In this document: piece after piece, positions 30,033 to 39,949 of the stretch
Layout of the letters: each line of letters starts with the position of its first letter
Numbering within the stretch: position 1 is the stretch's first letter
NCBI RefSeq assembly: GCF_001445655.1
Contig: NZ_LNBE01000004.1
Span: 1,426,001-1,490,000, forward strand
DNA: 64,000 bases
Direction: 5' to 3'
From: Streptomyces roseifaciens
GTDB lineage: Bacteria; Actinomycetota; Actinomycetes; Streptomycetales; Streptomycetaceae
Made by a program: the position numbers and the translations under genes
Notes under the pieces: model-generated
Database searches by the model: none
Seen by the model: the letters and a program-made list of their open reading frames with translations, nothing else
What the model was told of the DNA's origin: nothing

Positions 30033-31391
30033 GTGGAGCCAGACCTGTTCACCGCAGCCGCAGAGGACCGCCAGGAGAAAGACCCGGCGAGCAGTCCCCT
30101 GGCCGTGCGCATGCGCCCCCGCACGCTCGACGAGGTCGTGGGGCAGGGGCACCTGCTCAAGCCCGGCAGCCCCCTGCGGAGGCTGGTGGGGGAGGGCAGC
30201 GGCGGCCCCGCCGGCCCGTCCTCGGTGATCCTCTGGGGCCCGCCCGGCATCGGCAAGACGACCCTCGCGTACGTCGTCAGCCAGGCCACCAACAAGCGCT
30301 TCGTGGAGCTCTCCGCGATCACCGCCGGCGTCAAGGAGGTGCGGGCCGTCATCGACGGCGCGCGCCGCGCCTCCGGCGGCTACGGCAAGGAGACGGTCCT
30401 CTTCCTCGACGAGATCCACCGCTTCAGCAAGGCCCAGCAGGACTCCCTGCTGCCCGCCGTGGAGAACCGCTGGGTCACGCTCATCGCGGCCACCACGGAG
30501 AACCCCTACTTCTCGATCATCTCGCCGCTGCTGTCCCGCTCCCTCCTGCTGACCCTGCAGGCCCTCACCGACGACGACCTGCGGGGGCTGCTGCACCGTG
30601 CCCTCACCGACGAGCGCGGGCTCGGCGGCGCGGTGACCCTGCCGGAGGACGCCGAGGCGCATCTGCTGCGGATCGCGGGCGGCGACGCCCGCCGCGCCCT
30701 CACCGCCCTGGAGGCCGGCGCCGGCTCGGCCATCGCCAAGGGCGACGCCGAGATCACCCTGGAGACGCTGGAGGACTCGGTCGACCGGGCGGCGGTGAAG
30801 TACGACCGGGACGGCGACCAGCACTACGACGTCGCGAGCGCCCTGATCAAGTCGATCCGCGGCTCGGACGTCGACGCCACGCTGCACTATCTGGCCCGCA
30901 TGATCGAAGCGGGCGAGGACCCGAGGTTCATCGCGCGCCGGCTGATGATCTCCGCGAGCGAGGACATCGGCCTGGCCGACCCGACGGCCCTGCAGACGGC
31001 GGTCGCAGGTGCGCAGGCCGTTGCGCTGATCGGCTTCCCCGAGGCGAGGATCACCCTGAGCCAGGTCGCCATCGCGCTGGCCCTGGCTCCGAAGTCCAAT
31101 GCCGCGTACCTCGCCATCGACGCCGCCCTCGCGGACGTCCGGGCGGGCCTCGCTGGGCCGGTGCCGCCGCATCTGCGGGACGGGCACTACAAAGGTGCGG
31201 AGAAGCTGGGGCATGCGCAGGGGTACCTGTATCCGCACGATCTGCCCGGCGGCATCGCGGCCCAGCAGTACGCGCCTGACACGGTCCGCGACCGACGCTA
31301 TTACGCGCCGACGCGGTACGGGGCGGAGGCCCGCTACGCGGATGTGGTGGAACGGGTGCGGTCCCGCTTGCGCGGGGAGCAGGAGGGCTGA
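30033..31391 (+). CDS. rarA: Replication-associated recombination ATPase RarA (MgsA)
   Basis: A 452-residue AAA+ ATPase of the RarA/MgsA/WRNIP1 family, related to clamp loaders and acting at stalled replication forks. The N-terminus has [17 protein letters not shown], Walker A is GPPGIGKTT near residue 71, Walker B is LFLDEIHR, and sensor 1 is in [10 protein letters not shown]. The C-terminal tetramerisation domain carries [13 protein letters not shown] as in the family. The start is GTG. It is convergent with the DUF2470 gene across a large palindrome. Confidence 0.94.
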   Translation: MEPDLFTAAAEDRQEKDPASSPLAVRMRPRTLDEVVGQGHLLKPGSPLRRLVGEGSGGPAGPSSVILWGPPGIGKTTLAYVVSQATNKRFVELSAITAGVKEVRAVIDGARRASGGYGKETVLFLDEIHRFSKAQQDSLLPAVENRWVTLIAATTENPYFSIISPLLSRSLLLTLQALTDDDLRGLLHRALTDERGLGGAVTLPEDAEAHLLRIAGGDARRALTALEAGAGSAIAKGDAEITLETLEDSVDRAAVKYDRDGDQHYDVASALIKSIRGSDVDATLHYLARMIEAGEDPRFIARRLMISASEDIGLADPTALQTAVAGAQAVALIGFPEARITLSQVAIALALAPKSNAAYLAIDAALADVRAGLAGPVPPHLRDGHYKGAEKLGHAQGYLYPHDLPGGIAAQQYAPDTVRDRRYYAPTRYGAEARYADVVERVRSRLRGEQEG

Positions 31392-31394
31392 TCA

Positions 31395-31530
31395 GGGTTC
31401 GGCACCGCCGATCACCTCCGGTGGGGGTCGCGCGCCGTCGCGGCGGGATGAGAGCTGCGGGCAGCTCCCCGGTGTTTCTCCCGCCGCAACGGCGAGACGT
31501 CGAACGTGGGTGTCCGGCGGTGCCGAACCC
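31395..31530. repeat. 136-bp imperfect palindrome between convergent genes
   Basis: The outermost 16 bases (31395-31410) are perfectly complementary to 31515-31530. An inner block pairs 15 of 16 (31433-31448 with 31479-31494), and a central 7-bp hairpin (31452-31458 with 31461-31467) closes the structure. It fills nearly all the gap between rarA and the DUF2470 gene. It could be a bidirectional terminator or a small palindromic element; no target duplication is evident. Confidence 0.7.
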
Positions 31531-31546
31531 GCTCAGCCGACCGCCG

Positions 31547-32392
31547 TCAATCCGAGGCCGCCTCGAACAGCGTGTGCATCGCCCGGCGCAAGCCGCCCAC
31601 GTCGCGGACCGGCTCCGGGAACTCGAAGCGCGCGTCGAAGGACCGGTCCGCCGGCGCCCCGCTGCCCGCACGGGTGAACCGGACGCGCAGCCCGAAGCGG
31701 TCCAGCGCCAGCGGCACCGCCTGGTCGCCCGCGCGGCGCACGTCCTCGGCCCGCTCGCCGAGGAGCGTGTAGAGCGCGCGCACCTGGTCGCCGTGGCCGG
31801 AATGCAGGTGTTGCAGCAGCTCGGCCTCGTGGCAGACGAGCGGGTCGGGGTGGGCCCGGGCGAATTCCTCCGGCTCCACGTCCTCCGCGCCCCACAGGTC
31901 GTCCACGCTCGCCTCGCCGACCTCCAGCCGCACCATCATGCGGCCGGGCTCGGTCACGCCGGGGACGCAGGTGACCCAGCCGGAGACCCAGGCGCGGCCG
32001 CGGATGCGGTTGGGGACGGAGACCGGGGCCACGTCGGTGAGCTCCAGGACGGCGGCCAGCTCGTCGTCCTGGGCGTGGGTCGCGGCGCGCACGGCCGGGC
32101 TGTCGGAGGGGAAGACCAGGAAGATCTCGCCGTCGGGACCGACGCTGCGCGCCTCGGGCATCAGCTGGTCGGGGCGGGTGACGGCGGCCCCGGGAATCAG
32201 CAGCACCGCGGAGCATGTACTCTGTACGAGAGTTCGTGTGCGCTCGGCTGCTGACGGCATCCGCGCGATTTCAAGTCCGCTGGGACGCGGCTGACCACGA
32301 TCTGATCGGACCTCCGTCACGTCGGCGCCATCAAGAGCGTCCGTCTTCTGCGTGCTGTCCGTGATGTGACTGGTGTTCCCCGGGCGAGACAT
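31547..32392 (-). CDS. DUF2470 domain protein (HugZ-like), iron-regulated
   Basis: A 281-residue protein. The C-terminal part (HPDPLVCHEAELLQHLHSGHGDQV ... DRFGLRVRF) matches the DUF2470 domain found at the C-terminus of HugZ-type heme oxygenases. The N-terminal part resembles a split-barrel fold without clear catalytic residues. A role in heme or iron use is inferred from the family and from the iron box directly upstream. The ATG at 32392 has AAGGAG 5 nt upstream, which fixes the start. It is divergent from rpsD. Confidence 0.82.
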   Translation of the reverse strand: MSRPGNTSHITDSTQKTDALDGADVTEVRSDRGQPRPSGLEIARMPSAAERTRTLVQSTCSAVLLIPGAAVTRPDQLMPEARSVGPDGEIFLVFPSDSPAVRAATHAQDDELAAVLELTDVAPVSVPNRIRGRAWVSGWVTCVPGVTEPGRMMVRLEVGEASVDDLWGAEDVEPEEFARAHPDPLVCHEAELLQHLHSGHGDQVRALYTLLGERAEDVRRAGDQAVPLALDRFGLRVRFTRAGSGAPADRSFDARFEFPEPVRDVGGLRRAMHTLFEAASD

Positions 32393-32406
32393 GCGATCTC
32401 CTTGAG

Positions 32407-32425
32407 TAAGGTAAGCCTAACCTAA
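32407..32425 (-). promoter_or_regulatory. Iron box (DmdR/DtxR-type operator)
   Basis: On the minus strand the 19 bases read TTAGGTTAGGCTTACCTTA, 17/19 identical to the DtxR/IdeR consensus TTAGGTTAGGCTAACCTAA. It lies 14 bases before the DUF2470 start and overlaps TAGGTT, a possible -10. It is also only 23 bases before the rpsD start on the other strand. Confidence 0.85.
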
Positions 32426-32448
32426 CCTATTTCGGAGGTCTGGAGAAC

Positions 32449-33063
32449 GTGCCTAACCAGTCGCGTCCCAAGGTCAAGAAGTCTCGTGCGCTCGGCATTG
32501 CGCTGACCCCGAAGGCCGTCAAGTACTTCGAGGCCCGCCCCTACCCGCCGGGTGAGCACGGCCGTGGCCGCAAGCAGAACAGCGACTACAAGGTCCGTCT
32601 GCTCGAGAAGCAGCGTCTGCGCGCCCAGTACGACATCAGCGAGCGCCAGATGGTCCGCGCCTACGACCGCGCCCGCAAGGCCGAGGGCAAGACCGGCGAG
32701 GCCCTGGTGGTCGAGCTCGAGCGCCGCCTCGACGCCCTCGTCCTGCGTTCGGGCATCGCCCGCACCATCTACCAGGCCCGTCAGATGGTCGTCCACGGCC
32801 ACATCGAGGTCAACGGTGGCAAGGTCGACAAGCCGTCCTTCCGCGTCGCCCCGAACGACGTCGTGATGGTCCGCGAGCGCAGCCGCAGCAAGCCGCTGTT
32901 CGAGACCGCCCGCGCCGGTGGCTTCGCCGCCGAGGGTGAGACCCCGCGCTACCTGCAGGTCAACCTGGGCGCCCTGGCCTTCCGCCTGGACCGCCTGCCC
33001 AACCGCAAGGAAGTTCCGGTCATCTGCGACGAGCAGCTCGTCGTCGAGTACTACGCCCGCTAA
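32449..33063 (+). CDS. rpsD: 30S ribosomal protein S4 (cysteine-free form)
   Basis: A 204-residue S4 protein that nucleates 30S assembly on 16S rRNA. The S4 RNA-binding domain is at about residues 95-155 (RLDALVLRSGIARTIYQARQMV). The N-terminus (PNQSRPKVKKSRALGIAL) lacks the four zinc-binding cysteines of the classical form, making it the C-minus type. It is a stand-alone gene, away from the usual rpsM-rpsK-rpoA cluster. The GTG has GGAGGT 9 nt upstream. Confidence 0.96.
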   Translation: MPNQSRPKVKKSRALGIALTPKAVKYFEARPYPPGEHGRGRKQNSDYKVRLLEKQRLRAQYDISERQMVRAYDRARKAEGKTGEALVVELERRLDALVLRSGIARTIYQARQMVVHGHIEVNGGKVDKPSFRVAPNDVVMVRERSRSKPLFETARAGGFAAEGETPRYLQVNLGALAFRLDRLPNRKEVPVICDEQLVVEYYAR

Positions 33064-33269
33064 GACCGGACGCAAGGACTCTCCTTCCGCCCAGCCCGTC
33101 GTTCCGCAGGCCCTCGTGGCCGCGGGCCGGCGGGCTGCCGCGTTTCCGGCCCCCGGGGGCTCGCGCATCCGGTGCCGTACGGACCGGTAATGCGGTACGG
33201 GCGCGGAGGCCCGGCGCGATAAGGTCGGTATCCGAGCAGCAAAAGACAACAGCTAGGGAGCGGTGCAGC

Positions 33270-33710
33270 GTGTCCGGTGGAGAGGTGGCCGGGATCCTCG
33301 TGGCCGTCTTCTGGGCCATTCTGGTGTCCTTCATCGCCTTGGTGCTGGTACGGCTCGCGCAGACGCTCAAGGCGGCCACCAGACTGGTCGCCGACGTCAC
33401 GGAGCAGGCCGTGCCGCTCCTCGCGGACGCCTCGGCGACGGTCCGCTCCGCGCACACCCAGCTCGCCCGCGTCGACTCGATCGCCGCGGACGTCCAGGAG
33501 GTCACGGCGAACGCCTCGGCGCTCTCCTCGACCGTCTCCTCCGCCTTCGGCGGCCCGCTGGTCAAGGTCGCCGCCTTCGGCTACGGCGTGCGGCGGGCGA
33601 TGGGCCGCAAGGCCGCTCCCGAGCCGGAGCGCTCCGTCTTCGTCGGCAAGGCCGGCGGCCGCCCCCTGCCGTCCGCACGTGCCGGCCGCCGCACCCGTGG
33701 GAAGGGTTGA
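33270..33710 (+). CDS. DUF948 membrane protein
   Basis: A 146-residue protein with one N-terminal transmembrane helix (VAGILVAVFWAILVSFIALVLV) and a helical extension rich in Ala/Val/Thr (TRLVADVTEQAVPLL), the pattern of DUF948. Function is unknown. The start is GTG with GGGAG about 9 nt upstream. It is followed after 7 bases by another small protein gene and then by alaS, so the three are probably cotranscribed. The preceding 206 bases after rpsD contain a TAAGGT (33220) that could be a -10, but no matching -35. Confidence 0.85.
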   Translation: MSGGEVAGILVAVFWAILVSFIALVLVRLAQTLKAATRLVADVTEQAVPLLADASATVRSAHTQLARVDSIAADVQEVTANASALSSTVSSAFGGPLVKVAAFGYGVRRAMGRKAAPEPERSVFVGKAGGRPLPSARAGRRTRGKG

Positions 33711-33717
33711 CCCAGGA

Positions 33718-34047
33718 ATGTTCCGCCGCACCTTCTGGTTCACGACCGGTGTAGCAGCCGGTGTCTGGGCCACCACCAAGGTCAACCGGAAGCTCGCCAA
33801 GCTCACCCCGGAGAGCCTGGCCCTGCAGGCCGCGGACCGCGCGGTCATCGCCGGGCGCAAGGTCAAGCTCTTCGCGCTGGACGTCCGCGACGGCATGGCG
33901 CACCGGGAAGCGGCGCTCAAGGACGCGCTGGGCCTCACGGCCGCGCCGCCCGCCCCCGAGCACCGCGCGCTCCCCGGTCAGCGTCACCTCGTGGCGATCG
34001 ACCCGCAGCACACCAACCACTCGTACACCCGGAAAGAGGACCACTGA
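33718..34047 (+). CDS. Small conserved protein (DUF6167-like)
   Basis: A 109-residue protein. It begins [25 protein letters not shown], a short hydrophobic segment with basic flanks, suggesting membrane association. The remainder is polar. It resembles a conserved Streptomyces family found immediately before alaS. Function is unknown. The stop and the alaS start share one base (TGATG), so translation is likely coupled. AGGA is 2-5 nt before the ATG. Confidence 0.75.
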   Translation: MFRRTFWFTTGVAAGVWATTKVNRKLAKLTPESLALQAADRAVIAGRKVKLFALDVRDGMAHREAALKDALGLTAAPPAPEHRALPGQRHLVAIDPQHTNHSYTRKEDH

Positions 34048-36716
34048 TGGAGTCGGCTGAAATCCGCAGGCGCTGGCTGCGCTTCTTCGAGGAGCGTGGG
34101 CACACCGTCGTGCCGTCGGCGTCGCTCATCGCGGACGACCCGACCCTGCTCCTGGTCCCCGCGGGCATGGTGCCCTTCAAGCCGTACTTCCTCGGCGAGG
34201 TCAAGCCGCCCTTCACGCGCGCCACCAGCGTGCAGAAGTGCGTCCGCACGCCGGACATCGAAGAGGTCGGCAAGACCACCCGCCACGGCACGTTCTTCCA
34301 GATGTGCGGCAACTTCTCCTTCGGCGACTACTTCAAGGAAGGCGCCATCAAGCTCGCCTGGGAGCTGCTCACGGCTCCCGTGGCGGACGGCGGCTTCGGC
34401 CTGGAGCCGGAGAAGCTCTGGATCACCGTCTACCTCGAGGACGACGAGGCCGAGCGCATCTGGCGCGACGTCGTCGGCGTGCCCGCCGAGCGGATCCAGC
34501 GCCTGGGCAAGAAGGACAACTACTGGTCCATGGGCGTGCCCGGCCCGTGCGGCCCGTGCTCCGAGATCAACTACGACCGGGGCCCGGAGTTCGGCGCCGA
34601 GGGCGGCCCGGCCGTCAACGACGAGCGTTACGTGGAGATCTGGAACCTGGTCTTCATGCAGTACGAGCGCGGTGCCGGCGACGGCAAGGAGGACTTCCCG
34701 ATCCTCGGGGAGCTGCCGTCGAAGAACATCGACACCGGTCTCGGCCTCGAGCGCCTCGCCATGATCCTGCAGGGCGTGCAGAACATGTACGAGACCGACA
34801 CCCTGCGCGTCGTCATGGACAAGGCCACCGAGCTGACGGGCGTCCGCTACGGCGCCGCCCGGGACACCGACGTCTCGCTGCGCGTGGTCGCCGACCACAT
34901 GCGCACCTCCACCATGCTCATCGGCGACGGCGTCACCCCCGGCAACGAGGGCCGCGGCTACGTCCTGCGCCGCATCATGCGCCGCGCCATCCGCAACATG
35001 CGCCTGATGGGTGCCACCGGTCCCGTCGTGGCCGAGCTCCTCGACGTCGTCGTCAAGACGATGGGGCAGCAGTACCCGGAGCTGGAGACCGACCGCAAGC
35101 GCATCGAGACCGTCGCCCTCGCCGAGGAGGCCGCCTTCCTCAAGACGCTGAAGGCCGGCACCAACATCCTCGACACCGCCGTGACGGAGACCAAGGCCGG
35201 CGGCGGCAAGGTCCTGGCCGGCGACAAGGCGTTCCTGCTCCACGACACCTGGGGCTTCCCGATCGACCTCACCCTGGAGATGGCCGCCGAGCAGGGCCTC
35301 TCCGTGGACGAGGAGGGCTTCCGCCGCCTGATGAAGGAGCAGCGGGAGCGCGCCAAGGCCGACGCCAAGGCCAAGAAGACCGGTCACGCCGACCTGTCCG
35401 CCTACCGCGAGGTCGCCGACACCGCGGGCGAGACCGAGTTCACCGGCTACACCCGCAACGAGAACGAGTCCACGATCGTCGGTCTCCTCGTCGACGGCCT
35501 GCCCTCGCCGGCCGCCACCGAGGGCGACGACGTCGAGGTCATCCTGGACCGCACCCCCTTCTACGCCGAGGGCGGCGGCCAGCTGGCCGACACCGGTCGC
35601 ATCAAGCTCGACACCGGTGCGGTGATCGAGATCCGCGACGTGCAGAAGCCCGTGCCGGGCGTGCACGTCCACAAGGGCGTCGTCCAGGTCGGCGAGGTCA
35701 CCGTCGGTGCCTCCGCCTACGCCGCGATCGACGTCACGCGCCGCCGGGCCATCGCCCGCGCCCACTCGGCCACCCACCTCACCCACCAGGCCCTGCGCGA
35801 CGCGCTCGGCCCGACGGCCGCCCAGGCCGGCTCGGAGAACTCGCCGGGCCGCTTCCGCTTCGACTTCGGCTCGCCGGCCGCCGTGCCCGGCACCGTGCTG
35901 ACCGACGTCGAGCAGCGCATCAACGAGGTCCTCTCCCGGGAGCTCGACGTGCAGGCCGAGGTGATGAGCCTGGACGAGGCCAAGAAGGCCGGCGCCATCG
36001 CCGAGTTCGGCGAGAAGTACGGCGAGCGCGTGCGCGTCGTGACCATCGGCGACTTCTCCAAGGAGCTGTGCGGCGGCACCCACGTGGGCAACACCGCCCA
36101 GCTGGGTCTGGTGAAGCTGCTGGGCGAGTCGTCCATCGGCTCCGGCGTGCGCCGTGTCGAGGCCCTCGTCGGCGTCGACGCCTACAACTTCCTGGCCAAG
36201 GAGCACACGGTCGTCGCCCAGCTCCAGGAGCTCGTCAAGGGCCGCCCGGAGGAGCTGCCGGAGAAGATCTCCGGGATGCTCGCCAAGCTCAAGGACGCCG
36301 AGAAGGAGATCGAGCGCTTCCGCGCCGAGAAGGTCCTGCAGGCCGCCGCGGGCCTGGCCGAGGGCGCCAAGGACGTGCACGGCACCGCCCTGGTCACCGG
36401 TCGCGTCCCGGACGGCACCGGCGCCGACGACCTGCGCAAGCTCGTCCTCGACGTGCGCAGCCGCATCAACGGCGGCCGCCCGGCCGTGGTCGCGCTGTTC
36501 ACCGTCGCCAACGGCCGTCCGCTGACGGTCATCGCCACCAACGAGGCCGCCCGCGAGCGCGGTCTCAAGGCCGGCGACCTGGTCCGCACGGCCGCCAAGA
36601 CCCTCGGCGGCGGCGGTGGCGGCAAGCCCGACGTCGCCCAGGGCGGCGGCCAGAACCCCGAGGCCGTCGACGAGGCCATGGCCGCCGTCGAGCGCCTCGT
36701 GGCCGAGGCGGCCTGA
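34047..36716 (+). CDS. alaS: Alanyl-tRNA synthetase
   Basis: An 889-residue class II synthetase charging tRNA-Ala and editing mischarged Ser/Gly. The catalytic domain opens [19 protein letters not shown], with [16 protein letters not shown] and GPCGPCSEI. The editing domain shows the zinc site HSATHLTHQ (near 573) and CGGTHVGNT (near 673). The C-terminal coiled-coil and glycine-rich C-Ala domain end the protein. Start position is fixed by the overlap with the preceding gene. Confidence 0.97.
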   Translation: MESAEIRRRWLRFFEERGHTVVPSASLIADDPTLLLVPAGMVPFKPYFLGEVKPPFTRATSVQKCVRTPDIEEVGKTTRHGTFFQMCGNFSFGDYFKEGAIKLAWELLTAPVADGGFGLEPEKLWITVYLEDDEAERIWRDVVGVPAERIQRLGKKDNYWSMGVPGPCGPCSEINYDRGPEFGAEGGPAVNDERYVEIWNLVFMQYERGAGDGKEDFPILGELPSKNIDTGLGLERLAMILQGVQNMYETDTLRVVMDKATELTGVRYGAARDTDVSLRVVADHMRTSTMLIGDGVTPGNEGRGYVLRRIMRRAIRNMRLMGATGPVVAELLDVVVKTMGQQYPELETDRKRIETVALAEEAAFLKTLKAGTNILDTAVTETKAGGGKVLAGDKAFLLHDTWGFPIDLTLEMAAEQGLSVDEEGFRRLMKEQRERAKADAKAKKTGHADLSAYREVADTAGETEFTGYTRNENESTIVGLLVDGLPSPAATEGDDVEVILDRTPFYAEGGGQLADTGRIKLDTGAVIEIRDVQKPVPGVHVHKGVVQVGEVTVGASAYAAIDVTRRRAIARAHSATHLTHQALRDALGPTAAQAGSENSPGRFRFDFGSPAAVPGTVLTDVEQRINEVLSRELDVQAEVMSLDEAKKAGAIAEFGEKYGERVRVVTIGDFSKELCGGTHVGNTAQLGLVKLLGESSIGSGVRRVEALVGVDAYNFLAKEHTVVAQLQELVKGRPEELPEKISGMLAKLKDAEKEIERFRAEKVLQAAAGLAEGAKDVHGTALVTGRVPDGTGADDLRKLVLDVRSRINGGRPAVVALFTVANGRPLTVIATNEAARERGLKAGDLVRTAAKTLGGGGGGKPDVAQGGGQNPEAVDEAMAAVERLVAEAA

Positions 36717-36721
36717 TCCCC

Positions 36722-37186
36722 GTGCGCCGAGGAAGACGCATCTCCGTCGACGTCGGGGACGCCCGGATCGGGGTCGCCTCGTGCGACCCCGACGGGATCC
36801 TCGCCACGCCGGTGGAGACCGTGCCGGGGCGTGACATCCCCAAGGCCCACAAGCGGCTCGTGGAGATCGTCACGGAGTACGAGCCGATCGAGGTCGTCGT
36901 CGGCCTGCCCCGTTCCCTCAAAGGAGGGGAGGGGCCGGCCGCGGCCAAGGTGCGCACCTTCGCCAAGGAGATGGCGCGCCGCGTGGCGCCCGTGCCGGTG
37001 CGCCTCGTCGACGAGCGGATGACGACGGTCACGGCCACGCAGGGCCTGCGCGCTTCGGGCGTCAGCTCGAAGAAGGGCCGGTCCGTGGTCGATCAGGCGG
37101 CCGCGGTCGTCATCCTGCAGAACGCGCTGGAGACCGAGAAGGTCTCCGGCAGGCCCCCGGGCGAGACCGTCGAAGTGGTCATCTGA
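36722..37186 (+). CDS. ruvX: Putative pre-16S rRNA nuclease / Holliday junction resolvase-like YqgF
   Basis: A 154-residue RNase H-fold protein. Signatures are ISVDVGDARIGVASCD near the N-terminus, VVGLPRSLKGGEG, LVDERMTTVTA, and VVDQAAAVVILQ with the last acidic residue. YqgF proteins process the 5' end of 16S rRNA in E. coli; a junction-resolving role has also been proposed. The GTG at 36722 lies 5 bases after the alaS stop, with mltG next, an arrangement common in actinobacteria (alaS-ruvX-mltG-aroE). Confidence 0.92.
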   Translation: MRRGRRISVDVGDARIGVASCDPDGILATPVETVPGRDIPKAHKRLVEIVTEYEPIEVVVGLPRSLKGGEGPAAAKVRTFAKEMARRVAPVPVRLVDERMTTVTATQGLRASGVSSKKGRSVVDQAAAVVILQNALETEKVSGRPPGETVEVVI

Positions 37187-37316
37187 TCGCAGTACGGTAA
37201 CGTTCCGCGCTGAACATGGCAGCCGCCCGGCTGACGTCTCCGACGACGGCCGGGCGACTGGGAACCGCGCTCCTCGGAGCGCCCACCTGCTGCCGCTGCG
37301 CGGCTCTAGGGGATCG

Positions 37317-38951
37317 ATGACTGAGTACGGCCGGGGCTCCGGCTCCCAACCGTGGCATCCTGACGACCCGCTGTACGGGGACCAGGGCTACAGCGGACAG
37401 CAGCAGCATCCGCAGCAGTCGCAGCAGCCCCAGTACGGTCACGGCCAGCAGCAGTACGGCTGGGACCCCTCGCAGGGCGGGCAGCAGCAGGGCGGTCAGC
37501 AGCAGTACGGGCAGCAGGGCGGCGGCACGTACGGCGGCGGCCAGGGCGACTACTACGGTGCGCCCGACGGCTATCAGCAGCAGCCCCAGCAGCCTCAGCA
37601 TCCGCAGCACCAGCAGCCGCACGGCCAGCAGGGGCATCAGCAGCCTCAGCCGCCCCAGCAGCAGGCCCACCAGGCACAGCAGCCGCAGCACCAGGGTTAC
37701 CAGCCGCAGCAGGAGTGGTCCGAGCCCGACGAGGAGAAGATCTCCCTCTTCGACGACCTGCCGCCCGCCACGGGCCGCCCCGGCGAGCGGGACGGCGAGC
37801 CCGCGGCCGAGGACGAGGACGAGGACGACGAGCCCCGCGAGGAGCGCTCCCGCGGCCGCGCCGGCCGTGGCAAGGGCAAGAAGCCCAAGAAGAACAAGCG
37901 CCGCAGCGGCACCGCCTGCCTCGTGGTCGCCGTGGTCCTGCTCGGCGCCGTGGGCGGTGGCGGCTACCTCGCCTACGACTACTGGCAGACGCACTTCGGC
38001 GCCGCGCCCGACTACGAGGGCCAGGGCAGCGGCGAGGTGCGGGTCGAGATCCCCAAGGGGGCCAGCCTCACCGTGATGGGCCAGGCCCTGGAGAAGGCCG
38101 GGGTCGTCAAGAGCGTCGGCGCCTTCACCAACGCCGCGGCCAAGAAGTCCATCCAGCCGGGCACCTACACCCTGCGCAAGGAGATGTCGGGCGCCGCGGC
38201 CGTCGAGATGATGACCAACGCGGCCAACTTCCTGACCATCGCCGAGGGCCGTCGGGCCGTCCAGGTCTACGCGGCCATCGACGAGAAGCTCGGCCTCCCC
38301 GCGGGCACCACCAAGGACGTCGCGACGAAGCAGGCGAAGAGCCTCGGGCTCCCGGAGTGGGCGAACACCGACCCGAAGATCAAGGACCCGCTGGAGGGCT
38401 TCCTCTTCCCCTCGCAGTACAGCGCCGGCAAGGGCACCAAGCCGGAGACCATCCTCAAGCAGATGGTCGCCCGGGCGAACGAGAACTACGCCAAGCAGGA
38501 CCTGGAGGGCAAGGCCCGCGAGCTGGGCCTGAAGTCCCCGCTGCAGCTGATCACCGTGGCCAGCCTGGTCAACGCCGAGGGCATGACGCACGACGACTTC
38601 CGCAAGATGGCGCGGGTCATCTACAACCGTCTGAAGCCCACCAACACCGAGACGAACGGCAAGCTGGAGTTCGACTCGACGTACAACTACGTCAAGAACC
38701 AGAGCAAGCTGGACCTCAGCCCCAAGCAGCTCCGGGCCCTCGACAACCCGTACAACACCTACTTCTACAAGGGCCTGCCCCCCGGCCCCATCGGCAACCC
38801 CGGCGAACAGGCCCTCAAGGCGGCCATGGACCCGGAGCAGGGGGACTGGTACTACTTCGTCTCCATCAACGAGAAGACGACGTTCACCAAGAACCTGCAG
38901 GAGCACCAGAAGCTCGTGGACGAGTTCAACAAGAGCAGGAAGCCGCAATGA
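37317..38951 (+). CDS. mltG: Endolytic murein transglycosylase MltG
   Basis: A 544-residue protein that cuts nascent glycan strands in the membrane-proximal cell wall. Residues about 15-140 are a Gln/Tyr/Gly/Pro-rich cytoplasmic region, followed by an acidic and then basic stretch. A transmembrane helix (ACLVVAVVLLGAVGGGGYLAY) lies near residues 200-220. The YceG catalytic domain shows ASLVNAEGMTHDDFRKMARV, carrying the catalytic Glu, then FDSTYNY and GLPPGPIGNPG. The ATG has AGGGGA upstream. It overlaps aroE by 4 bases (ATGA). Confidence 0.93.
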   Translation: MTEYGRGSGSQPWHPDDPLYGDQGYSGQQQHPQQSQQPQYGHGQQQYGWDPSQGGQQQGGQQQYGQQGGGTYGGGQGDYYGAPDGYQQQPQQPQHPQHQQPHGQQGHQQPQPPQQQAHQAQQPQHQGYQPQQEWSEPDEEKISLFDDLPPATGRPGERDGEPAAEDEDEDDEPREERSRGRAGRGKGKKPKKNKRRSGTACLVVAVVLLGAVGGGGYLAYDYWQTHFGAAPDYEGQGSGEVRVEIPKGASLTVMGQALEKAGVVKSVGAFTNAAAKKSIQPGTYTLRKEMSGAAAVEMMTNAANFLTIAEGRRAVQVYAAIDEKLGLPAGTTKDVATKQAKSLGLPEWANTDPKIKDPLEGFLFPSQYSAGKGTKPETILKQMVARANENYAKQDLEGKARELGLKSPLQLITVASLVNAEGMTHDDFRKMARVIYNRLKPTNTETNGKLEFDSTYNYVKNQSKLDLSPKQLRALDNPYNTYFYKGLPPGPIGNPGEQALKAAMDPEQGDWYYFVSINEKTTFTKNLQEHQKLVDEFNKSRKPQ

Positions 38952-39787
38952 GCCGGCCGGAGGAGCGCCGCCGCGCGGCCGTACTCGGCTCCCCGATCGC
39001 CCACTCCCTCTCCCCGGTCCTGCACCGCGCCGCGTACGCGGAGCTGGGCCTGGGGGAGTGGACCTACGACCGCTTCGAGGTGGACGAGGCCGCGCTGCCG
39101 GCGTTCCTCGACGGGCTGGACGGCAGCTGGGCGGGGCTGTCCCTGACCATGCCGCTCAAGCGGGCGGTGATCCCGCTGCTCGACGAGGTCAGCGGGACGG
39201 CCGCCTCCGTCGAGGCGGTCAACACGGTCGTGTTCACCGAGGACGGCCGCCGTCTCGGTGACAACACCGACATCCCCGGCATCGCCGCGGCCCTGCGCGA
39301 GCGCGGCGTGACCGAGACCGGCTCGGCCGCCGTGCTGGGCGCCGGTGCCACCGCTTCCTCGGCCCTCGCCGCCCTCGCCGGGATCTGCACCGGCGAGGTC
39401 ACCGTCTACGTCCGCAGCGAGGCCCGCGCCGCGGAGATGCGCGAGTGGGGCGAGCGGCTCGGCGTGGCCGTCCGCACCGCGGACTGGTCGCGCGCCGCCG
39501 AGGCCCTCGCCGCCCCGCTGGTCATCGCCACGACGCCGGCCGGGGCCGCCGACGCCCTCGCCGGTGCCGTCCCGGAGCGTCCCGGCGCCCTCTTCGACGT
39601 GCTCTACGAGCCCTGGCCCACCCCGCTGGCCGCGGCCTGGTCCGCGCGCGGCGGCGCGGTCCTCGGCGGCCTGGACCTGCTGGTTCACCAGGCCGTGCTC
39701 CAGGTCGAGCGGATAACCGGCTGCCCGCGGGCCCCGCTGGCCGCCATGCGCGCCGCCGGCGAGGCCGCCCTGGCCGCCCGCGGCTGA
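38948..39787 (+). CDS. aroE: Shikimate dehydrogenase
   Basis: A 279-residue NADP-dependent reductase converting 3-dehydroshikimate to shikimate. The substrate-binding signature SPIAHSLSPVLHRAAYAELG is near residues 15-34, the catalytic Lys is in TMPLKRAV, the second Asp in GDNTDIPG, and the nucleotide-binding GAGATAS near residue 130. The start overlaps mltG. The other shikimate genes follow after a 160-base gap without a strong terminator. Confidence 0.94.
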   Translation: MSRPEERRRAAVLGSPIAHSLSPVLHRAAYAELGLGEWTYDRFEVDEAALPAFLDGLDGSWAGLSLTMPLKRAVIPLLDEVSGTAASVEAVNTVVFTEDGRRLGDNTDIPGIAAALRERGVTETGSAAVLGAGATASSALAALAGICTGEVTVYVRSEARAAEMREWGERLGVAVRTADWSRAAEALAAPLVIATTPAGAADALAGAVPERPGALFDVLYEPWPTPLAAAWSARGGAVLGGLDLLVHQAVLQVERITGCPRAPLAAMRAAGEAALAARG

Positions 39788-39949
39788 CGCAATCCGGCCA
39801 TCTCCTGACCAGGACCTGACTCAGTCCTTTCCACAACGCGGACCGGAGGGCGGTCCGGCCCCCGCGGCATGGGAGGATCAGGAGTGGCGGGCCGGGGCCG
39901 CGCACCCGGACGCCGCAAGATCCGAGGCGCGCGAGCAAGAGGAGTCCCG

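Noticed and set aside
34238..37186. Extended plus-strand frame running through alaS into ruvX
   Set aside because: Only the last 154 codons (ruvX) look like protein; the rest is the +1/+2 shadow of alaS.
36722..37186. Third Holliday-junction resolvase system alongside ruvC
   Set aside because: YqgF/RuvX is better regarded as a 16S rRNA-processing nuclease, and its position after alaS is the normal one.
39831..39860. Terminator between aroE and aroC
   Set aside because: Only a 6-bp stem with a 5-nt loop is found, too weak to call in this GC-rich background.
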